The notes beneath the pieces were generated by a model. It was given only the letters and a program-made list of their open reading frames with translations, was not told where the DNA came from and ran no database searches. DNA of 8,309 bases from Actinomycetes bacterium (GTDB taxonomy: Bacteria; Actinomycetota; Acidimicrobiia; Acidimicrobiales; Palsa-688), in assembly GCA_021796905.1 (NCBI GenBank), contig JAKABK010000055.1:1-8309 (forward strand). Direction: 5' to 3'. Every line of letters begins with the position of its first letter. Positions within the stretch are counted from its first letter, which is position 1. A program made the translations under genes and the position numbers. Of the stretch, positions 1 through 5,821 are shown one piece after another.

Positions 1-1200
1 CAACCGGGCGCGGCACCCGGAGCAGGCCTCGAAGCCGACGGCGAGCAACCGGGCGGGTCACCTGCCGAGGCTCCCGGGCCTCGCCGGCGTTGGCTCCTCG
101 CCGCGGGCGTCGCAGCCGTGGCCGTCGTCGGGTCCGTCGCCGGGTCCGTCGTCGCCGGGGTCGCGGGCAGTGGCCCGGCCGGGGGGCGGCTGGTCGCAGT
201 CACCTCGTCGGGCGCGATGGTCACGACCTCCGCCGTCGGAGCCGACCGGGCGGCGCTCGGTGTGCCGGCCGGCCCGGGGCTGGTCGTCTCCCCCGACGGG
301 CGCTACCTGGCCACCGGCACCGGGGACGAGCTGAGCCTGGTCGGCAACCAGTTGGTGTCGACCGGCCGCCGGGCGGAGCTGGCCGGACCGCCGGGGAGCT
401 GGCGGGCGATCGACTTCGCCGACCACGACCGGGCGCTGGTCGCAGTCGAGAACGGCGACGACCCGGTCTTCGGTGGCCTGATCGTCGAGGCGCAGACCTT
501 CTCGGGACGGACCGTCTCCCTCGGCGAGGCCCTGGACGTCGCCGGCGACCCGCGAGCCCTCGGGGTCTTCGCCGTCGGGGTCGGACCGGCGACGACCGGC
601 AGCCTCCGGGGAGGGACCGCCGGCACCTCGGCTCGCCCCGGGGCCGGGGACCCCACCAGCGAGGTCGAGATCCGCGACGCCGGGACGCCGACGGTGGTGC
701 TCGCCGGCTCCGGCCAGCTCGCCCGGGACGTCGGGCTCCCCGCCGGCGAGCCGGTCGTGCTCTCCGTCGAGCCCGATCCCGGCGGCGGCAAGGTGGCTGT
801 TGCGGTCGCAGCCCTGTCGGGCCGGACCGCAGGGCTGGTGGTGGTATCGCGCCGCGGCCGGGTCCTCGGGGCGCTGCGGGTCCCGACCGGCGCGCTCGAG
901 CAGCCGGCCTGGTCCCCCGACGGCACCACCCTGGTGCTCTCCGAGCCCCGCTCCGGTCGGCCGGCGGTGCTCGTCTGGCGGATCGGGCACCGCCCCCAGG
1001 TCCGGGTCGCCCGAGCCTCGACGACCGGGGTGCCCGGGGACTTCGGCTACTGCCTGTGGACGGCTCGGAGCGAGTTCCTCTGCGCCGACACCTCGGTCCA
1101 GGCGTCCGCTGCGCCCTGGCTCGTCGGGTCCCTGCACGGGTCCTCGGTCCGGCTGGTCACCGGGCCGACCCTTCCGATCGGCTGGGTGAGGACCGGATAG
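1..1200 (+). CDS. Membrane-anchored beta-propeller-like protein, 5'-truncated by the window edge
   Basis: The frame is open from base 1 to the TAG at 1198-1200, giving 399 visible residues; the true start lies upstream. The visible N-terminus (about 27 residues) is rich in Pro, Gly and Ala. It is followed by an Arg triplet (residues 28-30) and a hydrophobic helix (about 31-55), which predicts a cytoplasmic tail, one membrane anchor and an external C-terminal domain. That domain has propeller-like blades, with SPDG turns at about residues 97-100 (followed by RYLATG) and 305-308 (preceded by W, followed by TTLVLSEP), as in WD40/PD40/TolB-type repeats. No catalytic motif is visible. A GTG at 118 would cut the membrane helix in half, so I do not take it as the start. 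The gene converges with the oxidoreductase gene 29 bp away. Its function is unknown; a sensory or scaffolding surface role is only inference. Confidence 0.75.
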   Translation, partial: QPGAAPGAGLEADGEQPGGSPAEAPGPRRRWLLAAGVAAVAVVGSVAGSVVAGVAGSGPAGGRLVAVTSSGAMVTTSAVGADRAALGVPAGPGLVVSPDGRYLATGTGDELSLVGNQLVSTGRRAELAGPPGSWRAIDFADHDRALVAVENGDDPVFGGLIVEAQTFSGRTVSLGEALDVAGDPRALGVFAVGVGPATTGSLRGGTAGTSARPGAGDPTSEVEIRDAGTPTVVLAGSGQLARDVGLPAGEPVVLSVEPDPGGGKVAVAVAALSGRTAGLVVVSRRGRVLGALRVPTGALEQPAWSPDGTTLVLSEPRSGRPAVLVWRIGHRPQVRVARASTTGVPGDFGYCLWTARSEFLCADTSVQASAAPWLVGSLHGSSVRLVTGPTLPIGWVRTG

Positions 1201-1229
1201 GGCTGGAACCGGAGCCGGAGCCGGGCCGC

Positions 1230-2168
1230 TCAGCTACCGGCGAGGAGGGACCGCACCTCCCCGGCGAGCTCGACCGAAGCGGCTGCGGCGTCCGGACCGA
1301 GCTCGGGCGGCAACGGCCCCATGGTGCGGATGATCACGTCGGTGTAGCCGAGATCGCCGTAGACCGCGAGCTGCTCGGCGACCGCAGCCGGGTCGCCGTA
1401 GGCGACCGCAGCCCGCTCGAAACCCCGGTAGCCGGCGGCGACCAACGCGTCGCCGACCCGTTCCGCCACGGCCCGGTCCTCGACTATCAGCACGTCCTTG
1501 CGGATCGGCACCCGGACCGGCTCCCGGCCGTGGCGGGAGCACGCTTCGCGATAGACCTCGATCAGCTCGGAGGCGGTGGTCGGGGTGAGGTCGGCGTTGC
1601 CGTACCAGCAGTCCCCGAGCCGGGCGGCGCGGTCTATCGCCCGGGCGACCCCCCCACCGATCCACCACTCGCTGCCCTCGGGCGGCACCGGCGCGATCCG
1701 GGCGCCGGCGACCCCGAACAGGGCGCTGTCCACCTCTTCTCCTGCGAGCAGGGCCCGGGCGACGCGGATCCCCTCCTCGAGACGGGCGGCCCGCCCCCCG
1801 AGGGAGGCACCCATCGCGGCGAACTGGTCCGCCCCTCCACCGAGACCGGTCTGGACGATGAAGCGACCCGGGCTCATCGCCGCCAGGGTCCCGACCTGCT
1901 CGGCGAGCAGGACCGGGTTCCACAACGGGACGAGGAAGAGGCACCCGAGGGGTCGCCCGGTCCACTCCGCGGCCAACCGCCCGATCATCGGGACGTTCTG
2001 GAGGTACCCGGCAGGCCCGGTGGCGTGGTGGTCCCCGAGGGTCAGGACGTCCAACCCGGCGCGCGCCGCGGCGGCCGCCTCGGCGAGGACCCGCGCCGGG
2101 CCGGCCCGCACCCCGTCGGGGCCGTCGACCTGGAACGAGGTGCCGATGGAGATACCGATGCGCAACAC
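1230..2168 (-). CDS. Luciferase-like monooxygenase (LLM) family oxidoreductase, probably F420- or flavin-dependent
   Basis: The 312-residue product fits the single-domain bacterial luciferase-like fold (PF00296; usual length about 280-350). Visible marks are the first beta strand (LRIGISIG, residues 2-9), the 'LTLGDHH' segment (42-48) found near the cofactor site in this superfamily, 'AEQVGTLAAMSPGRF' (89-103), 'GLGGG' (108-112) and a later 'EWWIGGG' strand. Such enzymes transfer hydride to or from F420 or use reduced FMN; in actinomycetes many are F420-dependent, but cofactor and substrate cannot be read from the sequence. The GTG start at 2168 is supported by AGGA at 2176-2179 with 7-nt spacing. 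It is the last gene of the bioY-HAD-LLM run, 42 bp after the HAD stop. Family assignment is firm; specific activity is unknown. Confidence 0.88.
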   Translation of the reverse strand: MLRIGISIGTSFQVDGPDGVRAGPARVLAEAAAAARAGLDVLTLGDHHATGPAGYLQNVPMIGRLAAEWTGRPLGCLFLVPLWNPVLLAEQVGTLAAMSPGRFIVQTGLGGGADQFAAMGASLGGRAARLEEGIRVARALLAGEEVDSALFGVAGARIAPVPPEGSEWWIGGGVARAIDRAARLGDCWYGNADLTPTTASELIEVYREACSRHGREPVRVPIRKDVLIVEDRAVAERVGDALVAAGYRGFERAAVAYGDPAAVAEQLAVYGDLGYTDVIIRTMGPLPPELGPDAAAASVELAGEVRSLLAGS

Positions 2169-2175
2169 GGTCGGT

Positions 2176-2179
2176 TCCT
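2176..2179 (-). promoter_or_regulatory. Ribosome binding site for the LLM oxidoreductase gene
   Basis: On the minus strand, GTAGGAA stands 7 nt before the GTG start at 2168, which fixes that start over the TTG codon directly after it. Confidence 0.55.
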
Positions 2180-2210
2180 ACCCCGTGGACCGGACCGGCG
2201 GGCCGACGCC

Positions 2211-2915
2211 TCAGAGGGCCGGGCGGACCCCGACCTCTTCCAGGCGCTCGAGCATCTCGGCGGGGTCGGCATAGACCCGGTAGGCGCCGGCGCCGGCCAG
2301 CTCGGCCCGTCCGTAACCACCCGAGAGCAGCCCGACGCCGAGCGCACCGGCACGCTGGGCGGCCATCAGGTCCCAGATGCTGTCGCCGACCACGAAACTG
2401 TGGCGAGGGTCGACCCCGAGCAGCTCGGCGGCGGCGAGGAACAGGTGCGGGTCGGGCTTGGCCCGCTCGACCAGGTCCCGGGTCACTACCGGCGTGCCCG
2501 CGGGCAGCCCGAGCAGGTCCAACGCAGAGGTAGCGGTCAGCGCCGCGCCACTCGTGGCGACGGCGAAGGGGACCCCTTCCCGCTGCAGGCGTGCGAGCAG
2601 CTCACGGGCCCCGGGGAGGGGCACGACGCTGCCGGAGAGCCGCAGGTACGCCTCGGCGTGGAGCGCCGACAGCCGCTCGAGGGTCCCGGCGTCGAGGCTG
2701 CGGCCGGTCTCGCGCTGCAAGGCGTTCAAGAACAATCCCCCGCTCATCCCTATCCGCCGGTGGATCCTCCACACCGACAGCGGCACGCCGCAGGCCTCCA
2801 GCGCCTGCTGCCAGGCGATCACGTGCTGGTAGACCGAGTCGACCAGGGTGCCGTCGAGGTCGAACAGGAACGCCGGTTGGGGAACTTCGATCACCGGTCG
2901 GCGCGGGGTGCCCAC
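2211..2915 (-). CDS. HAD-superfamily phosphatase, phosphoglycolate/beta-phosphoglucomutase-like
   Basis: With the GTG start at 2915 the product has 234 residues, usual for subfamily I HAD hydrolases with a helical cap. All four HAD motifs are present: motif I FDLDGTLVDS with nucleophile D19 and acid/base D21; motif II T121-S122 in VATSG; motif III K153 in RAKPDPHLF; motif IV GDSIWD, with D178 and D182 binding magnesium. The region at about 30-95 between motifs I and II is the cap. The enzyme is cytoplasmic and expected to hydrolyse, or less likely isomerise, a small phosphorylated metabolite; the substrate is not predictable. The frame runs open further upstream, but only as the antisense of bioY. 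GTG 2915 has AGGA 8 nt upstream and gives the normal short lead before motif I. It lies 55 bp downstream of bioY and 42 bp upstream of the LLM gene, probably in one operon. Confidence 0.9.
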   Translation of the reverse strand: MGTPRRPVIEVPQPAFLFDLDGTLVDSVYQHVIAWQQALEACGVPLSVWRIHRRIGMSGGLFLNALQRETGRSLDAGTLERLSALHAEAYLRLSGSVVPLPGARELLARLQREGVPFAVATSGAALTATSALDLLGLPAGTPVVTRDLVERAKPDPHLFLAAAELLGVDPRHSFVVGDSIWDLMAAQRAGALGVGLLSGGYGRAELAGAGAYRVYADPAEMLERLEEVGVRPAL

Positions 2916-2923
2916 CTGACCGA

Positions 2924-2927
2924 TCCT
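2924..2927 (-). promoter_or_regulatory. Ribosome binding site deciding the HAD phosphatase start
   Basis: AGGA on the minus strand, 8 nt before GTG 2915. It supports this start over GTG 2894 and over longer in-frame extensions that would overlap bioY. Confidence 0.5.
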
Positions 2928-2970
2928 ACGACCGGGCGCCACGACCCGCGCCGGCTCCCACGGCCACTGC

Positions 2971-3567
2971 TCAGTTGCGGGCGTGGCGGCTGACCAGCCG
3001 CCAGGTTCCCGGCAGCAGCGCTGCGGCCAGCGCCAGCTTGAGCGCGTCGCCGGGCAGGAAAGGCACCATTCCCTCGCCGAGCGCGGTCCCCGGCGACAGG
3101 TGCAGCCAGAAGGCGAGCCAGGTGACCCCGACGGCGTAGACCACCGCGGTGCCGGCGAGCATGGTCGCCACCGTCCGCGCCGGGCTGCGGTCCCCCCCGC
3201 GGGAGGCGAGCGCCCCGACGAGTGCCCCGGCGAGGGGGTAGGAGAGCAGGTAGCCGAAGGAGGCACCCACCATGCCCGCCGCCCCACCAGCGAACCAGGG
3301 CACCCCGACGACACCGGCGATCACGTACAACGCCATCGCCAGCGACCCCCGACGCCACCCGAGGGCGGCGCCGGCGAGCAGCACCCCGAAGGTCTGACCG
3401 GTGACCGGTACCGGGGTGCCCGGCAGGTGGAACGACACCTGGGCGAGCGCCCCGACCAGGCCGGCGGCGGCAACGACCATCACGGCGTCGACCACGACCG
3501 TCGAGGCGACCAGATCGGCCAGCACCCCCTTGCGACCCGGGTAGATCACGGCTGCGGTTGCTGGCAT
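2971..3567 (-). CDS. bioY: Biotin transporter BioY (substrate-binding S component)
   Basis: A very hydrophobic 198-residue protein of normal BioY length with about six predicted membrane segments. Family hallmarks are TPVPVTGQTFGVLLAGAALG (residues 51-70), RRGSLAMALYVIAGVVGVPWF (72-92, with GG following), GYLLSYPLAGALVG (105-118) and, near the end, PGDALKLALAAAL (172-184). BioY binds biotin in the membrane as the S component of an energy-coupling-factor transporter; no ATPase (BioM/EcfA) or T component (BioN/EcfT) gene is in the window, so it either uses a shared ECF module encoded elsewhere or works alone, as reported for some BioY proteins. The ATG at 3567 has GGGAGGGA 5 nt upstream. It is the first gene of the probable bioY-HAD-LLM operon. 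No biotin synthesis gene is adjacent. Confidence 0.93.
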   Translation of the reverse strand: MPATAAVIYPGRKGVLADLVASTVVVDAVMVVAAAGLVGALAQVSFHLPGTPVPVTGQTFGVLLAGAALGWRRGSLAMALYVIAGVVGVPWFAGGAAGMVGASFGYLLSYPLAGALVGALASRGGDRSPARTVATMLAGTAVVYAVGVTWLAFWLHLSPGTALGEGMVPFLPGDALKLALAAALLPGTWRLVSRHARN

Positions 3568-3572
3568 CTCTG

Positions 3573-3580
3573 TCCCTCCC
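3573..3580 (-). promoter_or_regulatory. Ribosome binding site of bioY
   Basis: Minus-strand GGGAGGGA, 5 nt before the ATG at 3567. It selects this start over upstream in-frame codons, which would add a non-membrane, arginine-rich stretch unlike BioY. Confidence 0.6.
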
Positions 3581-3624
3581 GATCGGGCGCGAGGCTCCGG
3601 GCCGTGCGCCCGGATGCGGCCAGC

Positions 3625-3630
3625 ACAGTA
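3625..3630 (-). promoter_or_regulatory. Possible -10 element of the bioY operon
   Basis: TACTGT on the minus strand matches the actinobacterial TANNNT -10 pattern and lies 57 bp before the bioY ATG. There is no clear -35 element at 16-18 bp. A 10-bp palindrome (3633-3642) sits just upstream of it. The call rests on this hexamer and its position. Confidence 0.3.
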
Positions 3631-3632
3631 GA

Positions 3633-3642
3633 CGACCGGTCG
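3633..3642. promoter_or_regulatory. Perfect 10-bp palindrome in the bioY / DIP1984 divergent region
   Basis: CGACCGGTCG reads the same on both strands and lies near the middle of the 152-bp divergent region, between the possible -10 of bioY and where its -35 would be. This is a suitable place for an operator, but a short all-G/C-type palindrome can arise by chance at this base composition. Confidence 0.2.
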
Positions 3643-3655
3643 AGGAGGAAATCGC

Positions 3656-3684
3656 TTGCGGCTCCGGGGGCTCGCGGCGACCCT
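3656..3684 (+). promoter_or_regulatory. Weak promoter candidate for the DIP1984-family gene
   Basis: TTGCGG (3656-3661) and GACCCT (3679-3684) are 17 bp apart. Transcription would start near 3691, about 29 nt before the ATG at 3720. The -35 is reasonable; the -10 lacks the first T of TANNNT. Confidence 0.25.
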
Positions 3685-3703
3685 CTCCGTGACCCGAACA
3701 GAC

Positions 3704-3713
3704 AGGAGGAGGT
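3704..3713 (+). promoter_or_regulatory. Strong ribosome binding site of the DIP1984-family gene
   Basis: AGGAGGAGGT, a near-perfect anti-16S match, ends 6 nt before the ATG at 3720. It is the strongest Shine-Dalgarno sequence in the window. Confidence 0.7.
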
Positions 3714-3719
3714 GGGCAC

Positions 3720-4178
3720 ATGAAGCTCGCAGAAGCACTCGCCGCCAGGGCGGACGCCCAGACCAGACTGCAGGAACTGCGCAGCCGGGTCCGGGACAAC
3801 GCCCGCCACCAGGAGGGTGACGGCCCGGCCGAGGACCCCAACGCCTTGATCGCCGAGGCCGACCGGGTCGCCGCGGAGCTGACCCGGCTGGTGCGGGCGA
3901 TCAACGCCACCAACGCGGCGACATCGGTCGAGGGCGTCGGGACCCTCACCGATGCCATCGCCGAGCGCGATGGGCTGGCGCTCCGGCGCAAGTTCCTCGC
4001 CGACGCGGCGGGCGAGGCGAGCGGTGGGAGCGGGCTGCGGATGATGCGCTCGGAGCTGCGGATGGTCACCGCCCTCGACATCCCCGACCTTCGCCGCCGA
4101 ATCGACGAGCTGTCCCGCCAGCGCCGGCAGCTCGACCTGCGCATCCAGGCCGCCGACTGGACGACCGACCTCGTCTGA
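3720..4178 (+). CDS. DIP1984-family (septicolysin-like) protein
   Basis: The 152-residue product matches my memory of the DIP1984 family in length and in landmarks: MKLAEALAARAD at the start, 'NARHQEGDGPAEDP' (about 27-40), 'INATNAATSVEG' followed by 'TLTDAIAERD' in the middle, 'RSELRMVTALDIPDLRRRID' later, and a C-terminal 'RIQAADWTTDLV'. It is highly charged and mostly helical, with heptad-like stretches at both ends suggesting an antiparallel coiled coil. It has no signal peptide and no membrane segment. Some relatives carry the name septicolysin, but no cytolytic function follows from this sequence and the family has no established role that I know. The ATG is fixed by the strong ribosome binding site. 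It diverges from bioY and has no co-directional partner close by. Confidence 0.85.
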   Translation: MKLAEALAARADAQTRLQELRSRVRDNARHQEGDGPAEDPNALIAEADRVAAELTRLVRAINATNAATSVEGVGTLTDAIAERDGLALRRKFLADAAGEASGGSGLRMMRSELRMVTALDIPDLRRRIDELSRQRRQLDLRIQAADWTTDLV

Positions 4179-4180
4179 CA

Positions 4181-4199
4181 GCCGGCCCGTAGCGCCGGC
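4181..4199 (+). terminator. Possible hairpin after the DIP1984-family gene
   Basis: GCCGGC-CCGTAGC-GCCGGC starts 2 bp after the stop codon: a 6-bp stem with a 7-nt loop. No T run follows, so intrinsic termination is doubtful. A second small hairpin, GTCGG-TAG-CCGAC, lies at 4216-4228. Confidence 0.2.
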
Positions 4200-4423
4200 G
4201 ACGACCAGCCGGCGAGTCGGTAGCCGACCGCCGACCGGGGCGAGCACCACGCCTTCTGGCACCACCACCGCATGCGAAGCGGAAGAGGTTCATTCCCTCT
4301 CCCACGTGACGGCCCGTGAAACCTGCATCGAGCAGGCCGTCGAGCGAGCAGTGGGCAGCGGGCAGAGTGCAAGCGAGCACCACCAGGTGCTGACCGGGAA
4401 GCGTGGGGCGAGGGTGGGATCGG

Positions 4424-4499
4424 GGACCTCGCCGGCTGGGGAGGACCTCGCCCGCTGGAGAGCACCGGGCGGGGCGGAGAGCACCGGGCGGGGCGGGCA
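4424..4499. repeat. Four degenerate 19-bp tandem units upstream of the dienelactone hydrolase gene
   Basis: Units lie at 4424-4442, 4443-4461, 4462-4480 and 4481-4499. Units 1 and 2 (GGACCTCGCC..., ending TGGGGA and TGGAGA) match at 17 of 19 positions, as do units 3 and 4 (both GCACCGGGCGGGGCGG...). Units 2 and 3 match at 12 of 19. In a shifted phase, GAGAGCACCGGGCGGGGCG is exactly repeated at 4458-4476 and 4477-4495. The block stops 10 bp before the likely -10 element of the downstream gene. Confidence 0.7.
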
Positions 4500-4509
4500 G
4501 CGACGCCGG

Positions 4510-4515
4510 TAGTGT
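4510..4515 (+). promoter_or_regulatory. Probable -10 element, leaderless start of the dienelactone hydrolase gene
   Basis: TAGTGT fits TANNNT and is followed by 8 nt and then GTG 4524, the arrangement of actinobacterial leaderless transcripts. No -35 match lies 17 bp upstream; that place is taken by the 19-bp repeats. The first in-frame GTG (4512) lies inside this hexamer. Confidence 0.4.
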
Positions 4516-4523
4516 CGGAGGTC

Positions 4524-5240
4524 GTGAGCATCGAGACCCGCTGGGAGACCGTCACCGTCGGATCCGACAGCTTCGACGCCTACTGCGCCCTGCCCGCCTC
4601 CGGGCGCGGACCGGGCCTGCTGGTGCTCCAAGAGATATTCGGGGTCAACGCCAACATGAGAGCCCTCGCGGTACGCTTCGCCGAGCTCGGGTACCTGGCC
4701 CTGGTCCCCGACATGTTCTGGCGGGTCGAGCGGCGCTTCGAGCGTAGCGACGACTCGGGTATGGCCGACGCGTTCGCGGTCTCGCAGCGCTTCGACCTGG
4801 AAGCCGCCCGCGGCGACCTCCAGGCCGCCCACGCCCACCTGCTGGGTCTCCCCGGCTGCACCGGCCGGGTCGGCGCGGTCGGGTTCTGCCTGGGCGGCAC
4901 CCTCGCTTTCCTCACCGCGACCTCCAGCCGGGTGGACGGGAGGGGCCCGGACGCGGTGGTCTGCTACTACGGGTCGGGGATCAACGACTACCTCGGCGAG
5001 GTCGACCGGCTCGAGGCGCCGATCCTGTTGCACTACGGCACCCGCGACGAGTACATCACCGCCGACAAGGTCGCCGAGGTGGAAGCAGCCCTCGCCGGCC
5101 GACCCGACGTCGAGATCCACCGTTACGACGCCGGGCACGCCTTCAGCAACGAGGACTCCGCCCGCTTCTACGACCCGGCCGCGGCGGCCCAGGCCTGGCC
5201 CCGCACCCTCGAGATGCTCAGCCGCCACCTCGGGACCTGA
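4524..5240 (+). CDS. Dienelactone hydrolase family protein (alpha/beta hydrolase)
   Basis: From GTG 4524 the product has 238 residues, close to the 236 of the Pseudomonas carboxymethylenebutenolidase. The full catalytic set is there: E37 in LQEIFG, nucleophile C122 in GFCLGG, D175 in GTRDEYI and H205 in AGHAF. These positions nearly coincide with the E36/C123/D171/H202 of the classical enzyme. The family hydrolyses dienelactones in the chlorocatechol pathway, but many members act on other esters or lactones, and no aromatic-degradation gene is nearby, so the substrate is open. It is cytoplasmic, with no signal peptide. Start choice: GTG 4512 would add four residues and overlap the likely -10 hexamer; GGAGG at 4517-4521 is only 2 nt from GTG 4524, too close for normal use, so a leaderless start at 4524 is my preference. 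It converges with rpiB. Confidence 0.9.
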   Translation: MSIETRWETVTVGSDSFDAYCALPASGRGPGLLVLQEIFGVNANMRALAVRFAELGYLALVPDMFWRVERRFERSDDSGMADAFAVSQRFDLEAARGDLQAAHAHLLGLPGCTGRVGAVGFCLGGTLAFLTATSSRVDGRGPDAVVCYYGSGINDYLGEVDRLEAPILLHYGTRDEYITADKVAEVEAALAGRPDVEIHRYDAGHAFSNEDSARFYDPAAAAQAWPRTLEMLSRHLGT

Positions 5241-5249
5241 CCGGCTGTC

Positions 5250-5277
5250 GCGGAGCTTGCGCAGGAGCGGTCTCCGC
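5250..5277. terminator. Possible bidirectional hairpin between the hydrolase gene and rpiB
   Basis: GCGGAG (5250-5255) and CTCCGC (5272-5277) form a 6-bp stem over a 16-nt loop in the 63-bp gap between convergent genes. There is no T tract on either side, so support comes mainly from its location. Confidence 0.25.
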
Positions 5278-5303
5278 CACCCGCCACCTGTGCAGCGGAC
5301 CCG

Positions 5304-5783
5304 TCAGGCGGTGGAGGAAGCGGCGTCACCCGGGCGGGCGGCCTCCTCGGCCTCGATCGCCGAGATCTGCTCGATGCGAGCAGCGTGCCTCCCCCCGTCG
5401 AAGGCGGTGGCGACGAACACGTCGAGGATGTCGAGAGCGAGCTCGGTCGCCACGATCCGGGCCCCGATCGACAGCACGTTCGCGTCGTTGTGCTTGCGGG
5501 CGAAGCGGGCGGTGTACTCGTCGTGGCACAGCGCGGCACGCGCTCCTCGGACCTTGTTGGCTGAGATCTGCTCGCCCTGCCCGCTGCCGCCGACCACCAC
5601 CCCGAGGTCGGCCTGCCCCCGGACCACCGCCCGGGCGCAAGCGGCGCAGTAGTAGGGGTAGTCGACCGGGGCCTCGCTGTCGGTGCCGAGGTCGGCCACC
5701 TCGTGGCCGGCGTCGCGGAGATGACCGACGATCGACTGCTTGAGCCCGAAGCCGGCGTGGTCCGAAGCGACGGCGATTCGCAC
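5304..5783 (-). CDS. rpiB: Ribose-5-phosphate isomerase B
   Basis: The 159-residue product shows the whole RpiB/LacAB pattern: MRIAVASDHAGFGLK (residues 1-15), DLGTDSEAPVDYP (31-43), GGSGQGEQISANKVRGARAA (65-84), and HNDANVLSIGARI (98-110). It interconverts ribose 5-phosphate and ribulose 5-phosphate in the non-oxidative pentose phosphate pathway, as a cytoplasmic homodimer. The active-site Cys of E. coli-type RpiB is replaced by Gly in GGSGQGEQ; as in the mycobacterial type, a Glu (here E71) is the likely proton-transfer base. The C-terminus is a short charged and Ala-rich tail. The start is GTG at 5783 with no Shine-Dalgarno sequence; TAGTAA 6 nt upstream suggests a leaderless transcript. 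It is a single-gene unit, divergent from the DUF4012 gene. Confidence 0.93.
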   Translation of the reverse strand: MRIAVASDHAGFGLKQSIVGHLRDAGHEVADLGTDSEAPVDYPYYCAACARAVVRGQADLGVVVGGSGQGEQISANKVRGARAALCHDEYTARFARKHNDANVLSIGARIVATELALDILDVFVATAFDGGRHAARIEQISAIEAEEAARPGDAASSTA

Positions 5784-5789
5784 ACCCGG

Positions 5790-5795
5790 TTACTA
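5790..5795 (-). promoter_or_regulatory. Possible -10 element of rpiB (leaderless)
   Basis: Minus-strand TAGTAA lies 6 nt before the rpiB GTG. It lacks the conserved final T of TANNNT, but the spacing suits a transcript that begins at the start codon, and there is no ribosome binding site. Confidence 0.25.
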
Positions 5796-5821
5796 CCACG
5801 TCCGGGCCGCGGGCGGCACGA

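Larger units (their letters stand above)
4179..4523. other. Non-coding stretch with inverted repeats and a 19-bp-period repeat block
   Basis: I see no convincing gene here. A 68-codon frame at 4306-4512 (+) lacks a ribosome binding site and runs into a low-complexity Gly/Arg tail. What the stretch does hold: AGAGG-N7-CCTCT (4284-4300); a nested element in which GACGG (4308-4312) can pair with CCGTC (4337-4341) and CCTGC (4322-4326) with GCAGG (4332-4336), leaving a 9-nt one-sided bulge; the hairpin AGCACC-ACCA-GGTGCT (4376-4391); and the 19-bp-period block at 4424-4499. A structured RNA or a complex promoter are both possible. Confidence 0.4.

Noticed and set aside
1201..1229. CCGGAG triple repeat between the convergent first gene and the LLM gene
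   Set aside because: Three copies of a 6-bp GC-rich motif in a 29-bp gap, without a stem-loop or T run; nothing suggests a terminator or a mobile-element scar.
90..2993. A 967-codon open frame on the plus strand
   Set aside because: It lies over the first gene in another frame and antisense to two recognisable genes. The translation is Arg/Gly/Pro low complexity, a usual artefact of high GC content.
3685..3705. A BioQ-type operator near GTGACCCGAACA upstream of bioY
   Set aside because: The two halves are not inverted copies and do not match the TGAAC/GTTCA arrangement.
4424..4499. A glycine riboswitch suggested by repeated GGAGAG followed by CACC
   Set aside because: The conserved CTCTCAGG-type partner and the rest of the aptamer core are absent; the similarity comes from the 19-bp repeats.
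4179..4511. RNase P RNA, tmRNA, SRP RNA or tRNA in the gene-free stretch
   Set aside because: None of the conserved cores of these RNAs is present on either strand.
4306..4512. A 68-codon plus-strand frame before the hydrolase gene
   Set aside because: No ribosome binding site or promoter, and the C-terminal third is translated from the 19-bp repeats.
2891..4555. A 554-codon open frame on the minus strand
   Set aside because: It runs antisense to the DIP1984-family gene and out of frame with bioY, with Arg/Pro/Ser-rich translation and no family pattern.
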